A stretch of 7,677 nt of DNA, taken from assembly GCA_025362615.1 (NCBI GenBank), contig JANYFQ010000032.1, forward strand, positions 1 through 7,677, given 5' to 3'. The translations under genes and the position numbers were made by a program. The notes under the pieces were generated by a model. The model searched no databases. It saw nothing but the letters and a program-made list of their open reading frames with translations, and was not told the origin of the DNA. Below are positions 1 to 5,333 of this stretch, in pieces. Source of the DNA: Hymenobacter sp. (lineage in GTDB: Bacteria; Bacteroidota; Bacteroidia; Cytophagales; Hymenobacteraceae). Numbering within the stretch: the stretch's first letter is position 1; every line of letters begins with the position of its first letter.

Positions 1-221
1 TTTTTGGCGCCACGCTTGATAGCGCTGCCCGTTTTGTGGGCTACGTTGCTAGCAGCATCCTTGGTATTGTCGATGGCTTGGCCAGCGTTTGTTTTGCCGG
101 TTTTGGTCACCACTTTGGTGGTGCCGTTGTCGCGCGTCTTAACTTCCGTGGTCGGAGTGGTTTGGGCAAAGGCGGCCGTGGCGAAAGCGGAAAACGCGAG
201 CAACAGGGTTACTTTTTTCAT
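1..221 (-). CDS. Small exported protein of unknown function, N-terminal part only
   Basis: The gene starts at the ATG at 221-219 and runs off the left edge after 73 codons without a stop, so its C-terminus is unknown. Residues 1-20 form a clear Sec signal peptide: MKK, a hydrophobic core (VTLLLAFSAFATAA), then FAQ, with likely cleavage after A19. The mature part visible here is polar, rich in T, K, A and N. From about residue 44 it reads like an amphipathic helix with repeated A/K/T/N spacing (NTKDAASNV, HKTGSAIKRGAK), in the manner of LEA-like or YtxH-like stress proteins, but this is resemblance only. It lies 115 bp downstream of queA on the same strand, and no terminator is obvious between them, so co-transcription is possible. 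The product is periplasmic or extracytoplasmic by inference. No function is assigned. Confidence 0.75.
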   Translation of the reverse strand, partial: MKKVTLLLAFSAFATAAFAQTTPTTEVKTRDNGTTKVVTKTGKTNAGQAIDNTKDAASNVAHKTGSAIKRGAK

Positions 222-336
222 GGGGTCAGGAGAAAGAAAAAGGGTTGTGTGGGGTTTGTACGCTCCCACCGGGCAAAGGTTGGTGCAAGGAGCGTGCCGC
301 AGTTGGCCGGGCAGCGAAAAAGCTCTTTGGGCCAGT

Positions 337-1572
337 TCAGGGCAAGAGCAACGAGCTGTCGCCGTAGCTCAGGAAGCGGTAGTTATTGGCCAGGGCGTGG
401 GCGTAAACACTGCGCCACGACGGCCCGATGAGCGCCGCCACCAGCAGCAGCAAGGTGCTTGCGGGCTGATGAAAATTGGTGACCATCCCCTGCACCAGCC
501 GAAACTCGTAGCCGGGCGCAATCAGCAGGCAGGTGCGGGCCTCCAGCGCGTCGGTGCCGGTGGCTTCGAGGTGGGCCAGCAGGGCCCGCAAGGCGGCTTC
601 GGGCGTGGGGTGGGCCGTTTCGGCGGCGTAGGGCTGCCACTGCGCCACGAGCAGCGGGGCGGCGGGGTTGGCGGTGCTTTGCAGCAGCCCGGCTCCCAGC
701 CAATACAGGCTTTCGAGGGTGCGTAAGCTGGTGGTGCCCACGGCGATGACGGGGCGCGGACGGTGGGCCAGTAGTTGGCGTAGCAGGGCGGCCGTGGCCA
801 CCAGCGGTTCGGTGTGCATGGGGTGGTCGGCCATGTGCTCGGCCTTGACGGGCTGAAACGTGCCCGCCCCAACGTGCAGCGTGACGTGCGCCGTGGCGAA
901 ACCACTGGCATGCAGTTTATTCAATAGCTCGGGCGTGAAATGCAGGCCGGCGGTGGGGGCGGCCACGGCCCCTTCGTGGGCGGCGTACACGGTTTGGTAG
1001 CGCATGGCATCGGCGGCGGTGGCGGGGCGGTTGAGGTAGGGCGGCAGGGGCAGGCGGCCGGCGGCTTGCAGCACCTCGGCGAAGGGAAGCGCGGCGGGCA
1101 TCCAGCTAAAGCGCACCAGCGACGTGCCGTCTTCGGCGCTTTGGCGGTGGGCGGTGAGGGTAGCGGGCTGGCCGTGGGCTTCAAAAGCCAGGGTCACGGG
1201 GCCGTCTTTCCAGCGTTTGCCGTTGCCCACGAGGCAGCGCCAGGTGCAGGCGGTCGTCTGTTGCATGGCGGGCTCGAGGGCGGTGTGCGGGGCCACGGGC
1301 TCCAGGCAAAACAGTTCCACGACCGCGCCCGTGGGCTTCTGACAAAACAGCCGCGCCCGCACCACCTTGGTGTCGTTGAAGACGAGCAGCGCCCCCGGCG
1401 GCAGCTCGGCGGGCAAATCGGTAAAGTGTTTGTCTGCGATAACGCCGCCCCGGCTCACGAGCAAGCGGCTGGCGGCACGGTCGGGCAGCGGCTCGGCGGC
1501 AATGCGCTCGGGCGGCAGCAGGTAACTGAAATCGTGGATGGAAAGCGCCTGGGGCGCGGTGTCGGGAGTCAT
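337..1572 (-). CDS. queA: S-adenosylmethionine:tRNA ribosyltransferase-isomerase QueA
   Basis: QueA transfers and isomerises the ribosyl part of SAM onto preQ1 at position 34 of GUN-anticodon tRNAs, giving epoxyqueuosine, the penultimate step of queuosine synthesis; it acts in the cytoplasm. The 411-residue product carries the family blocks in order: FNDTKVVRARLF (65-76), LPPYLNRP (176-183), AAHEGAVAAPTAGLHFT (197-213), TLHVGAGTFQPVKAEHM (231-247), GTTSLRTLES (279-288), GYEFRLVQGMVTNFHQPAST (354-373) and SYGDSSLL (402-409). It is longer than the E. coli enzyme (about 356 residues); the extra length lies mainly around residues 93-125 and 293-345. The ATG at 1572 is chosen because the conserved N-terminus (IHDFSYLLPPERIA) begins 11 residues later. 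No Shine-Dalgarno is seen. No other queuosine gene is present in the window, so it appears unlinked to its pathway here. The reading frame is intact. Confidence 0.97.
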   Translation of the reverse strand: MTPDTAPQALSIHDFSYLLPPERIAAEPLPDRAASRLLVSRGGVIADKHFTDLPAELPPGALLVFNDTKVVRARLFCQKPTGAVVELFCLEPVAPHTALEPAMQQTTACTWRCLVGNGKRWKDGPVTLAFEAHGQPATLTAHRQSAEDGTSLVRFSWMPAALPFAEVLQAAGRLPLPPYLNRPATAADAMRYQTVYAAHEGAVAAPTAGLHFTPELLNKLHASGFATAHVTLHVGAGTFQPVKAEHMADHPMHTEPLVATAALLRQLLAHRPRPVIAVGTTSLRTLESLYWLGAGLLQSTANPAAPLLVAQWQPYAAETAHPTPEAALRALLAHLEATGTDALEARTCLLIAPGYEFRLVQGMVTNFHQPASTLLLLVAALIGPSWRSVYAHALANNYRFLSYGDSSLLLP

Positions 1573-1611
1573 GCCCGCAAAGGTCGGGCTGGCGTTCGGT
1601 TTTTAAGGTTA

Positions 1612-1739
1612 GGAGTTGGGTTTTAAGCGTTATTATTTCAATATTTAGTATTTATTTTTAAACATTTAAAGCTTCTCGTCTTGCCCAATACCTAAAATCC
1701 AACACCTAAAACCCAATACCTAAAACCCAACACCCGCCC
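1612..1739. repeat. Heptamer (7/14-bp) G-rich repeats in inverted arrangement around an AT-rich core
   Basis: This fills most of the 168-bp spacer between the methyltransferase stop and the queA start. Four 14-bp units lie end to end at 1684-1697, 1698-1711, 1712-1725 and 1726-1739. On the minus strand each is two heptamers, of the forms GGTATTG or GGTGTTG followed by GGTTTTA; the ATA/ACA variants alternate and the last unit is degenerate. A single copy in opposite orientation lies at 1612-1625 (GGAGTTGGGTTTTA) and matches the complement of 1722-1735 at 13 of 14 bases. Between them, 1626-1680 is mostly A/T. These are short tandem repeats of the kind called STRR in cyanobacteria. The region must also hold the queA promoter if queA is transcribed separately; I see no clear one. 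Confidence 0.75.
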
Positions 1740-1740
1740 C

Positions 1741-2526
1741 CTACCGGCGCCGGAACAGCAACAAATGCTGCTGCGGCAGCGTTTCCACCACCGCCACAAA
1801 ATCTAACCCGATGGCCGCCATTTCTTTGCGGGCCTGGGCCACGCTCATTTTATGGATGCGCTTGATGGGCACGTCCGCGTCTTCGGCCCGGTACTCGACC
1901 AGCGCCAGGCGGCCGGTGCCGGGGCGCAAGGCCCGGCGGATGGCGCGGCCCATCTCGCGCGGGTGGTCGAACTCGTGGTAAGCATCCACAATCAGCACCA
2001 AATCAACGCCATCAACCGGTAGCCGCGGGTCATCGACGCGGCCCAGCACGGGCTGCACGTTGGCCACGTTGCGTTGCGCTTTGGTTTGATTGAGGGCGGC
2101 TATCATTTCGGGCTGAATATCAACGGCCAGCACCCGGCCCTGTGGCACTTGCTGGGCCAACTGAAACGAGAAGAAGCCCGTGCCCGCGCCAATGTCGGCC
2201 ACTACATCGGTTGGTTTCAGTTTCAACTCCTTAATCAGCAAATTAGTACCTTCCTCTTTGGCGCGGCCCGAGCGTTCGAGCCAGTCGGCCCCTTCGTGGC
2301 CCATGACGTGGGCAATCTGCCGGCCCAGGTAGTAACGGGCAATGCCGTTGGGGTCGCGGGGCGGGGCGGTTTCGTAGCCGCTGGTATCGGGCATGGTGGT
2401 GCGGCTGGTGGCCGCGTAGCGCCCGGCACCGGTGGCCGGGCCGGTTTCGGCGGGCAGCTGCGTACACGACGAATTAGCCAGCACGTACCCCGCTCCTACC
2501 GCCGTCAGCAAAAGAAAACACTTCAT
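1741..2526 (-). CDS. Class I SAM-dependent methyltransferase with N-terminal export signal
   Basis: The product is 261 residues from the ATG at 2526. The C-terminal two thirds is a Rossmann-fold methyltransferase: motif I VVADIGAGTGFFS (108-120), the acidic end of strand 2 in VLAVDIQPEM (132-141), and VDLVLIVDAYHEF (174-186). Before it lies YYLGRQIAHVMGHEGADWLE (65-84), a block I associate with a subgroup of methyltransferases often found with signal peptides; this is from memory. Residues 1-21 (MKCFLLLTAVGAGYVLANSSC) resemble a signal peptide, either lipoprotein type with Cys21 (the residues before it, NSS, are a poor lipobox) or ordinary Sec type. A low-complexity linker covers about 22-60. 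A GTG start at 2592 would add 22 residues but bury the signal, so the ATG is preferred. Substrate unknown. It could instead be cytoplasmic if the hydrophobic N-terminus is not used for export. Confidence 0.88.
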   Translation of the reverse strand: MKCFLLLTAVGAGYVLANSSCTQLPAETGPATGAGRYAATSRTTMPDTSGYETAPPRDPNGIARYYLGRQIAHVMGHEGADWLERSGRAKEEGTNLLIKELKLKPTDVVADIGAGTGFFSFQLAQQVPQGRVLAVDIQPEMIAALNQTKAQRNVANVQPVLGRVDDPRLPVDGVDLVLIVDAYHEFDHPREMGRAIRRALRPGTGRLALVEYRAEDADVPIKRIHKMSVAQARKEMAAIGLDFVAVVETLPQQHLLLFRRR

Positions 2527-2727
2527 ATAACCTGCAAGTACGCACTTAATTTTTTGCCCAACAAACCCGGTGGTTTCGGCGTTCGGCAGCACCCGGCAGA
2601 CGGGTCATTGCGGCGGCTAACGACCAATTAGCCAAGCACTAAATAATTTTTTTGAGCTAAAAAACCACACAAAAGCTCTTTGTTGCGTACTAGGTCCATA
2701 TCTGTCACCTTTTAAACTTGATTTCCC
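2527..2727. promoter_or_regulatory. Divergent intergenic region between methyltransferase and lipoprotein genes
   Basis: The two genes start 201 bp apart on opposite strands, so promoters for both should lie here. The part near 2630-2720 is AT-rich, in contrast to the coding DNA around it. The best candidate for the rightward gene is listed separately. For the leftward gene, the minus strand shows TTG, 18 nt, then TACTTG ending about 10 nt before the ATG, a weak match to the Bacteroidota pattern TTG/TAnnTTTG. If real it would give an almost leaderless mRNA and would support the ATG start at 2526 over the upstream GTG. No coding sequence is supported in the gap. Confidence 0.45.
2679..2706 (+). 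promoter_or_regulatory. Possible Bacteroidota-type promoter for the lipoprotein gene
   Basis: TTTG at 2679-2682 could be the -33 element and TATCTGTC at 2699-2706 a -7 element, with a 16-nt spacer. The -7 box has two mismatches to TAnnTTTG and the spacer is slightly short, so this is only a candidate. Transcription would start about 15 nt before the ATG at 2728. Confidence 0.3.
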
Positions 2728-3339
2728 ATGAAAAATATTTTTGCCAGACTGGCGGCCGTAGCGGCCGTGGCCCTGTCGCTGGGCAGCTGCAACCGCGCCG
2801 AATACGCCACCTTGCCCGCCTCGTCGGCCTACCTGGGTTCGCCGGCCCGCGCCCACCGTGCGGCCGTGGCCATTGCCCCCGTTTCGCAGGCCCCGGCGGC
2901 TACTTTGGCGGCTCCCGTGGCCGCAACGGCAACAAATAAGCCGGCCGATGAGCCGACGAAAGCAGCGACGGCCGTTGCGCCAACCGCACCACTGCCAGCC
3001 GCGCCGGTAGCCGCCGCCCAAGCCGACGAAGCCCGTCCGGCGGCCGTAGCAACGGCCGAACCAACAGCCAAGTCCGGTCTGATGCAGACGCTGTTGGCCA
3101 AAAAAGTACTGCGCCAAGCTGACCGGCTGACCAGCAATTTGCAACAACGCGCCGAACACCGCAACACCGCCAGCACGGCCAAAGGCGGCCTCAATTCCAA
3201 CCTCAAGCTGGGCATTATTTTGCTCGTGGTGGGGGCGATTGTCACGCTGCTGCCGGGTGGCATTTTCGACCTCATCGGCGCTATAATTGCCATCATTGGC
3301 TTGCTCTTTATCTTGCTGGCAATTCTTGACATGGTGTAG
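2728..3339 (+). CDS. Ala/Pro-rich lipoprotein with C-terminal transmembrane hairpin, unknown function
   Basis: The 203-residue product begins with a strong lipoprotein signal peptide: MKNIFARLAAVAAVALSLGS followed by Cys21, where LGSC is a good lipobox. Residues 22-115 are a low-complexity stretch rich in A, P, T and V, likely a disordered linker. Residues 116-150 look helical and charged (LAKKVLRQADRLTSNLQQRA). The C-terminus has two hydrophobic segments, about 160-176 and 180-201, joined by a short LPGG turn, which look like a transmembrane hairpin. A lipid anchor at one end and a membrane hairpin at the other is uncommon and suggests either retention in the inner membrane or a tether spanning some distance in the envelope. 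I know similar hydrophobic C-termini in unnamed Bacteroidota proteins but assign no function. The gene has its own terminator and appears to be a single transcription unit. Confidence 0.85.
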   Translation: MKNIFARLAAVAAVALSLGSCNRAEYATLPASSAYLGSPARAHRAAVAIAPVSQAPAATLAAPVAATATNKPADEPTKAATAVAPTAPLPAAPVAAAQADEARPAAVATAEPTAKSGLMQTLLAKKVLRQADRLTSNLQQRAEHRNTASTAKGGLNSNLKLGIILLVVGAIVTLLPGGIFDLIGAIIAIIGLLFILLAILDMV

Positions 3340-3371
3340 CCCCGGCAGCGGACAAACCGCTCGAACTGCAC

Positions 3372-3411
3372 AAACGCTCCGGCTGCCATTGGGTAGCTGG
3401 GGCGTTTTTTT
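3372..3411 (+). terminator. Rho-independent terminator of the lipoprotein gene
   Basis: A 13-bp stem pairs AAACGCTCCGGCT (3372-3384) with AGCTGGGGCGTTT (3395-3407), with two G-U pairs and a 10-nt loop. The right arm runs straight into seven T residues (3405-3411). It lies 33 nt after the stop codon. This is the clearest terminator in the window. Confidence 0.88.
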
Positions 3412-3416
3412 GTTTT

Positions 3417-3630
3417 TAGTTTAGGACTTACGCACACCACCCAACCGCGAAGCGGTGTCGTGTTGGCAGTCAAGTGGTTTGTAGAAATCCTAAACCGCGA
3501 AGCGGTGGCACCTGACAAGGGCGGGAGGTGTCACCGCTTCGCGGTTTGGGACTGACCTTCATGCCGTTACTACCAACATCTCACCGCTTCGCGGTTGGCA
3601 GGTTTAACCGAGTGCGTAAGTCCTATAGTT
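3417..3630. mobile_element. MITE-like non-autonomous element, 204 bp, with TIRs and 5-bp target duplication
   Basis: The element runs 3422-3625. Its ends are perfect 14-bp inverted repeats, TAGGACTTACGCAC at 3422-3435 and its complement at 3612-3625. Both sides carry TAGTT (3417-3421 and 3626-3630), which reads as a 5-bp target-site duplication. It has no coding capacity, so it would need a transposase in trans. The interior is built from four copies of one palindromic 15-mer arranged symmetrically (separate entry). It sits just after the T-run of the terminator at 3372-3411. The family of the parent insertion sequence is not known to me; GGACTTACGCA-type ends resemble termini I recall from cyanobacterial insertion sequences, unverified. 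The alternative is a fixed REP-like intergenic repeat whose flanking TAGTT copies are chance. Confidence 0.75.
3443..3596. repeat. Four copies of a 15-bp palindromic unit in ++-- order inside the MITE
   Basis: The unit AACCGCGAAGCGGTG occurs exactly at 3443-3457 and 3493-3507, and its complement at 3532-3546 and 3582-3596. Each unit is itself a mini-hairpin (ACCGC, loop GAA, GCGGT). The two inner copies form the core of a long hairpin: 3492-3513 pairs with 3526-3547 at 21 of 22 positions, the stem can be extended outward to 3488 and 3551, and the loop is 12 nt (3514-3525). The outer copies extend their similarity for about 15 nt inward (TGTTGG and AGT shared). The whole resembles a REP/BIME-type structure enclosed by transposon ends. 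Confidence 0.85.
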
Positions 3631-3721
3631 GTTGAGGTAGTTTAAGCGGGGCGGGACGGTTTTTTTCACGGGCACCTGCCAGGCGGGCACCTGCTAATCG
3701 TTGCAGGCTTTGTTACGATTA

Positions 3722-3754
3722 GCGGGCGGGCGGCGAAAAAAGTCGCCCGCCCGC
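3722..3754. other. Very GC-rich perfect hairpin upstream of the DUF58 gene
   Basis: GCGGGCGGGCG (3722-3732) pairs perfectly with CGCCCGCCCGC (3744-3754). Inside this a G-T and a C-G pair extend the stem to 13 bp, leaving the loop GAAAAAA. It ends 88 nt before the DUF58 start. No T-run follows on either strand, so it is not a standard terminator. The rest of 3631-3842 holds a direct repeat of GGGCACCTGC (3670-3679 and 3685-3694) and a possible -7 box, and no gene that I can support. Confidence 0.6.
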
Positions 3755-3785
3755 ACCGCCGCCGCTCTTTTCGCATGGCCCTTGC

Positions 3786-3793
3786 TACCTTCG
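3786..3793 (+). promoter_or_regulatory. Possible -7 promoter box for the DUF58 gene
   Basis: TACCTTCG matches the Bacteroidota -7 pattern TAnnTTTG with one mismatch. It would start transcription about 45 nt before the TTG start codon. No good TTG element is found 17-23 nt upstream, where the DNA is GC-rich, so confidence is low. Confidence 0.3.
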
Positions 3794-3842
3794 GGACGCT
3801 TTTACGGTCCTACCAGCACCCTGTTTCTAACCGCCTGCTTCG

Positions 3843-5189
3843 TTGAGTTTATTCCTGACCCCGCGCTTTTTTGGGTTGCTGCTGGCCACCGTAGTGGGGC
3901 TGACGGCCGCCTTTTTTTTACCGGTGCTGTGGCCCCCGATGCAGGTGGCACTGGGCTTGGTGCTGGCCCTCACGCTGCTCGATGCGGGCTTGCTCTACCT
4001 GTCAGCCCGACGCACGGCTGCGCCGGTTTTTGGCCGGCGTGTGCTGGGCGACAAGCTCGCCAATGGCTCGGACAACGACGTGCGGCTCTACGTTGAAAAC
4101 CGCTACAATTTTCCGGTTTCGACGGAAATAATTGACGAGATACCGCACCAGTTTCAGCGGCGCGACGTGCTGTTTGCGGCCCGCATTGGGGCGGGCCAGA
4201 CGCAGGTTATTACCTACCAACTGCGGCCCACCAAGCGCGGCGAATACGAGTTTGGGGCGCTCAACATCTACGCCGCCTCGCCGCTGGGGCTGGTGCGCCG
4301 CCGGTTTCGGCACGAGGCGGGCCGGGTGGTGCCGGTGTACCCGTCGTTTTTGCAGATGCGGCAGTACGAGTTGCTGGCCATCAGCAACCGCCTTACCGAG
4401 GTGGGCGTCAAGCGCATCCGCCGGGTGGGGCAGAGCATGGAGTTCGAGCAAATCAGGCCCTACGTGGCCGGCGACGACCCGCGCAGCATCAACTGGAAGG
4501 CCACCGCCCGCCGCAGCACCGGCGCGGCCGACAGCCTGGTGGTGAACCACTTCCAGGACGAACGCGCCCAGCAAGTCTATTGCCTCATCGACAAAGGCCG
4601 GGTGATGCGGATGCCCTTCGCCGGCCTCAGCCTGCTCGATTACGCCATCAACGCCACCCTTGTGGTGAGCAACATTGCGCTGCTCAAGCACGACAGGGCG
4701 GGGCTCATTACCTTCAGCAACCGCCCTGGCGCGACACTCGCCGCCGACCGCCGCCCCGGCCACCTGCTCAAGCTGCTCGAAATCCTTTACCGCCAGAAAA
4801 CCAAGTACCTCGAAACCGATTTTGAGTTGCTCTACTCCACCGTCCGGGCCCGCGTCCGGCAGCGCAGCCTGCTCATTTTGTTCACCAACTTCGAAACCCT
4901 GCACGGGATGCAGCGGCAACTGCCCTACCTGCGCCGGCTGGCGAAGGACCATTTGCTGCTGGTGGTCTTTTTTGAAAACACCGAGCTGCGGACTTACCTC
5001 GACACCGACCCCGCTACCACCGAAGACATTTACAACCAGACCATCGCCGAAAAATTCGCCCAGGAAAAGCGGCAAATTGTGCTGGAATTGCAACGCTACG
5101 GCATTCACTCGCTCTTGACGGCCCCGCAGGATTTAACGGTGAATACCATCAATAAATACCTGGAGTTTAAAGCCCGTGGCCTCCTCTAG
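3843..5189 (+). CDS. DUF58 domain-containing membrane protein
   Basis: The 448-residue product has two N-terminal membrane helices (about 9-30 and 34-55), then a beta-rich region, then the DUF58 signature EFEQIRPYVAGDDPRSINWK (200-219) with TARR following. A von Willebrand A-like fold should follow (VYCLIDKGRVM, 245-255; LLILFTNFETL, 343-353; LLLVVFFENTEL, 371-382). The metal-site motif DxSxS is not present in standard form: D250 is followed by KGRV. DUF58 proteins usually sit beside a MoxR-type AAA ATPase and are thought to act with it in protein assembly or envelope functions; no MoxR gene is in this window. The start is taken as TTG at 3843 because an in-frame TAA lies at 3828-3830 and there is no ATG or GTG before the first membrane helix. 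The 5' side carries a MITE and a GC hairpin. The precise role is unknown. Confidence 0.93.
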   Translation: MSLFLTPRFFGLLLATVVGLTAAFFLPVLWPPMQVALGLVLALTLLDAGLLYLSARRTAAPVFGRRVLGDKLANGSDNDVRLYVENRYNFPVSTEIIDEIPHQFQRRDVLFAARIGAGQTQVITYQLRPTKRGEYEFGALNIYAASPLGLVRRRFRHEAGRVVPVYPSFLQMRQYELLAISNRLTEVGVKRIRRVGQSMEFEQIRPYVAGDDPRSINWKATARRSTGAADSLVVNHFQDERAQQVYCLIDKGRVMRMPFAGLSLLDYAINATLVVSNIALLKHDRAGLITFSNRPGATLAADRRPGHLLKLLEILYRQKTKYLETDFELLYSTVRARVRQRSLLILFTNFETLHGMQRQLPYLRRLAKDHLLLVVFFENTELRTYLDTDPATTEDIYNQTIAEKFAQEKRQIVLELQRYGIHSLLTAPQDLTVNTINKYLEFKARGLL

Positions 5190-5333
5190 ACCGCAGATTC
5201 AAACGGATTTAACCGATGGAACGGATGCGCCGCTGGCGCGGCTGGCCACGCTGTTGGGTCGGTGCGTAGCGCGGGTTTTCAACCCGCGCGGCAGGAGTTT
5301 TGGTGGAGCTGTGATTTATTTTTAGTGAAGGGT
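5190..5333. repeat. Short spacer with REP-like palindrome upstream of the hexosaminidase
   Basis: The spacer contains the perfect inverted repeat GCGCGGGTT (5269-5277), loop TTC, AACCCGCGC (5281-5289), 45 bp before the ATG of the hexosaminidase gene. In the RNA it would form a tight 9-bp hairpin. The text around it (GTAGCGCGGGTTTTCAACCC) looks like an intergenic repeat I associate with Hymenobacter genomes, unverified. No terminator for the DUF58 gene is evident, so read-through into the hexosaminidase gene is possible. Confidence 0.6.

Noticed and set aside
261..294. CGCTCC/GGAGCG inverted repeat with inner CACC/GGTG, between queA and the exported-protein gene
   Set aside because: The stem is interrupted and no T-run follows on the minus strand, so it does not qualify as a queA terminator; it could be chance in GC-rich DNA.
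4..726. Plus-strand open frame across the left edge
   Set aside because: It crosses the exported-protein gene, the spacer and the queA C-terminus on the wrong strand, and its product is low-complexity.
1578..1585. GACCTTTG on the minus strand just before the queA ATG as a -7 promoter box
   Set aside because: The first base of the pattern is wrong, no -33 TTG lies at a suitable distance, and it would give a leaderless message; too weak to annotate.
2527..2592. GTG start at 2592 for the methyltransferase
   Set aside because: The 22 added residues bury the hydrophobic signal segment; the ATG at 2526 gives a standard N-terminus.
3443..3596. The four 15-bp repeats as a CRISPR array
   Set aside because: Two copies are inverted relative to the others, spacing is irregular, no cas genes are near, and the terminal inverted repeats explain the arrangement better.
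3701..4096. Plus-strand open frame overlapping the DUF58 start
   Set aside because: Its first part translates the GC hairpin and its second part is an out-of-frame reading of the DUF58 membrane helices.
4002..5108. Long open frame on the minus strand opposite the DUF58 gene
   Set aside because: Same reason: antisense to a clear conserved gene, composition-driven, and no motif.
5299..5324. TTTG and TATTTTTA as a promoter for the hexosaminidase gene
   Set aside because: The spacer is only 14 nt and the start point would fall almost on the ATG; not convincing.
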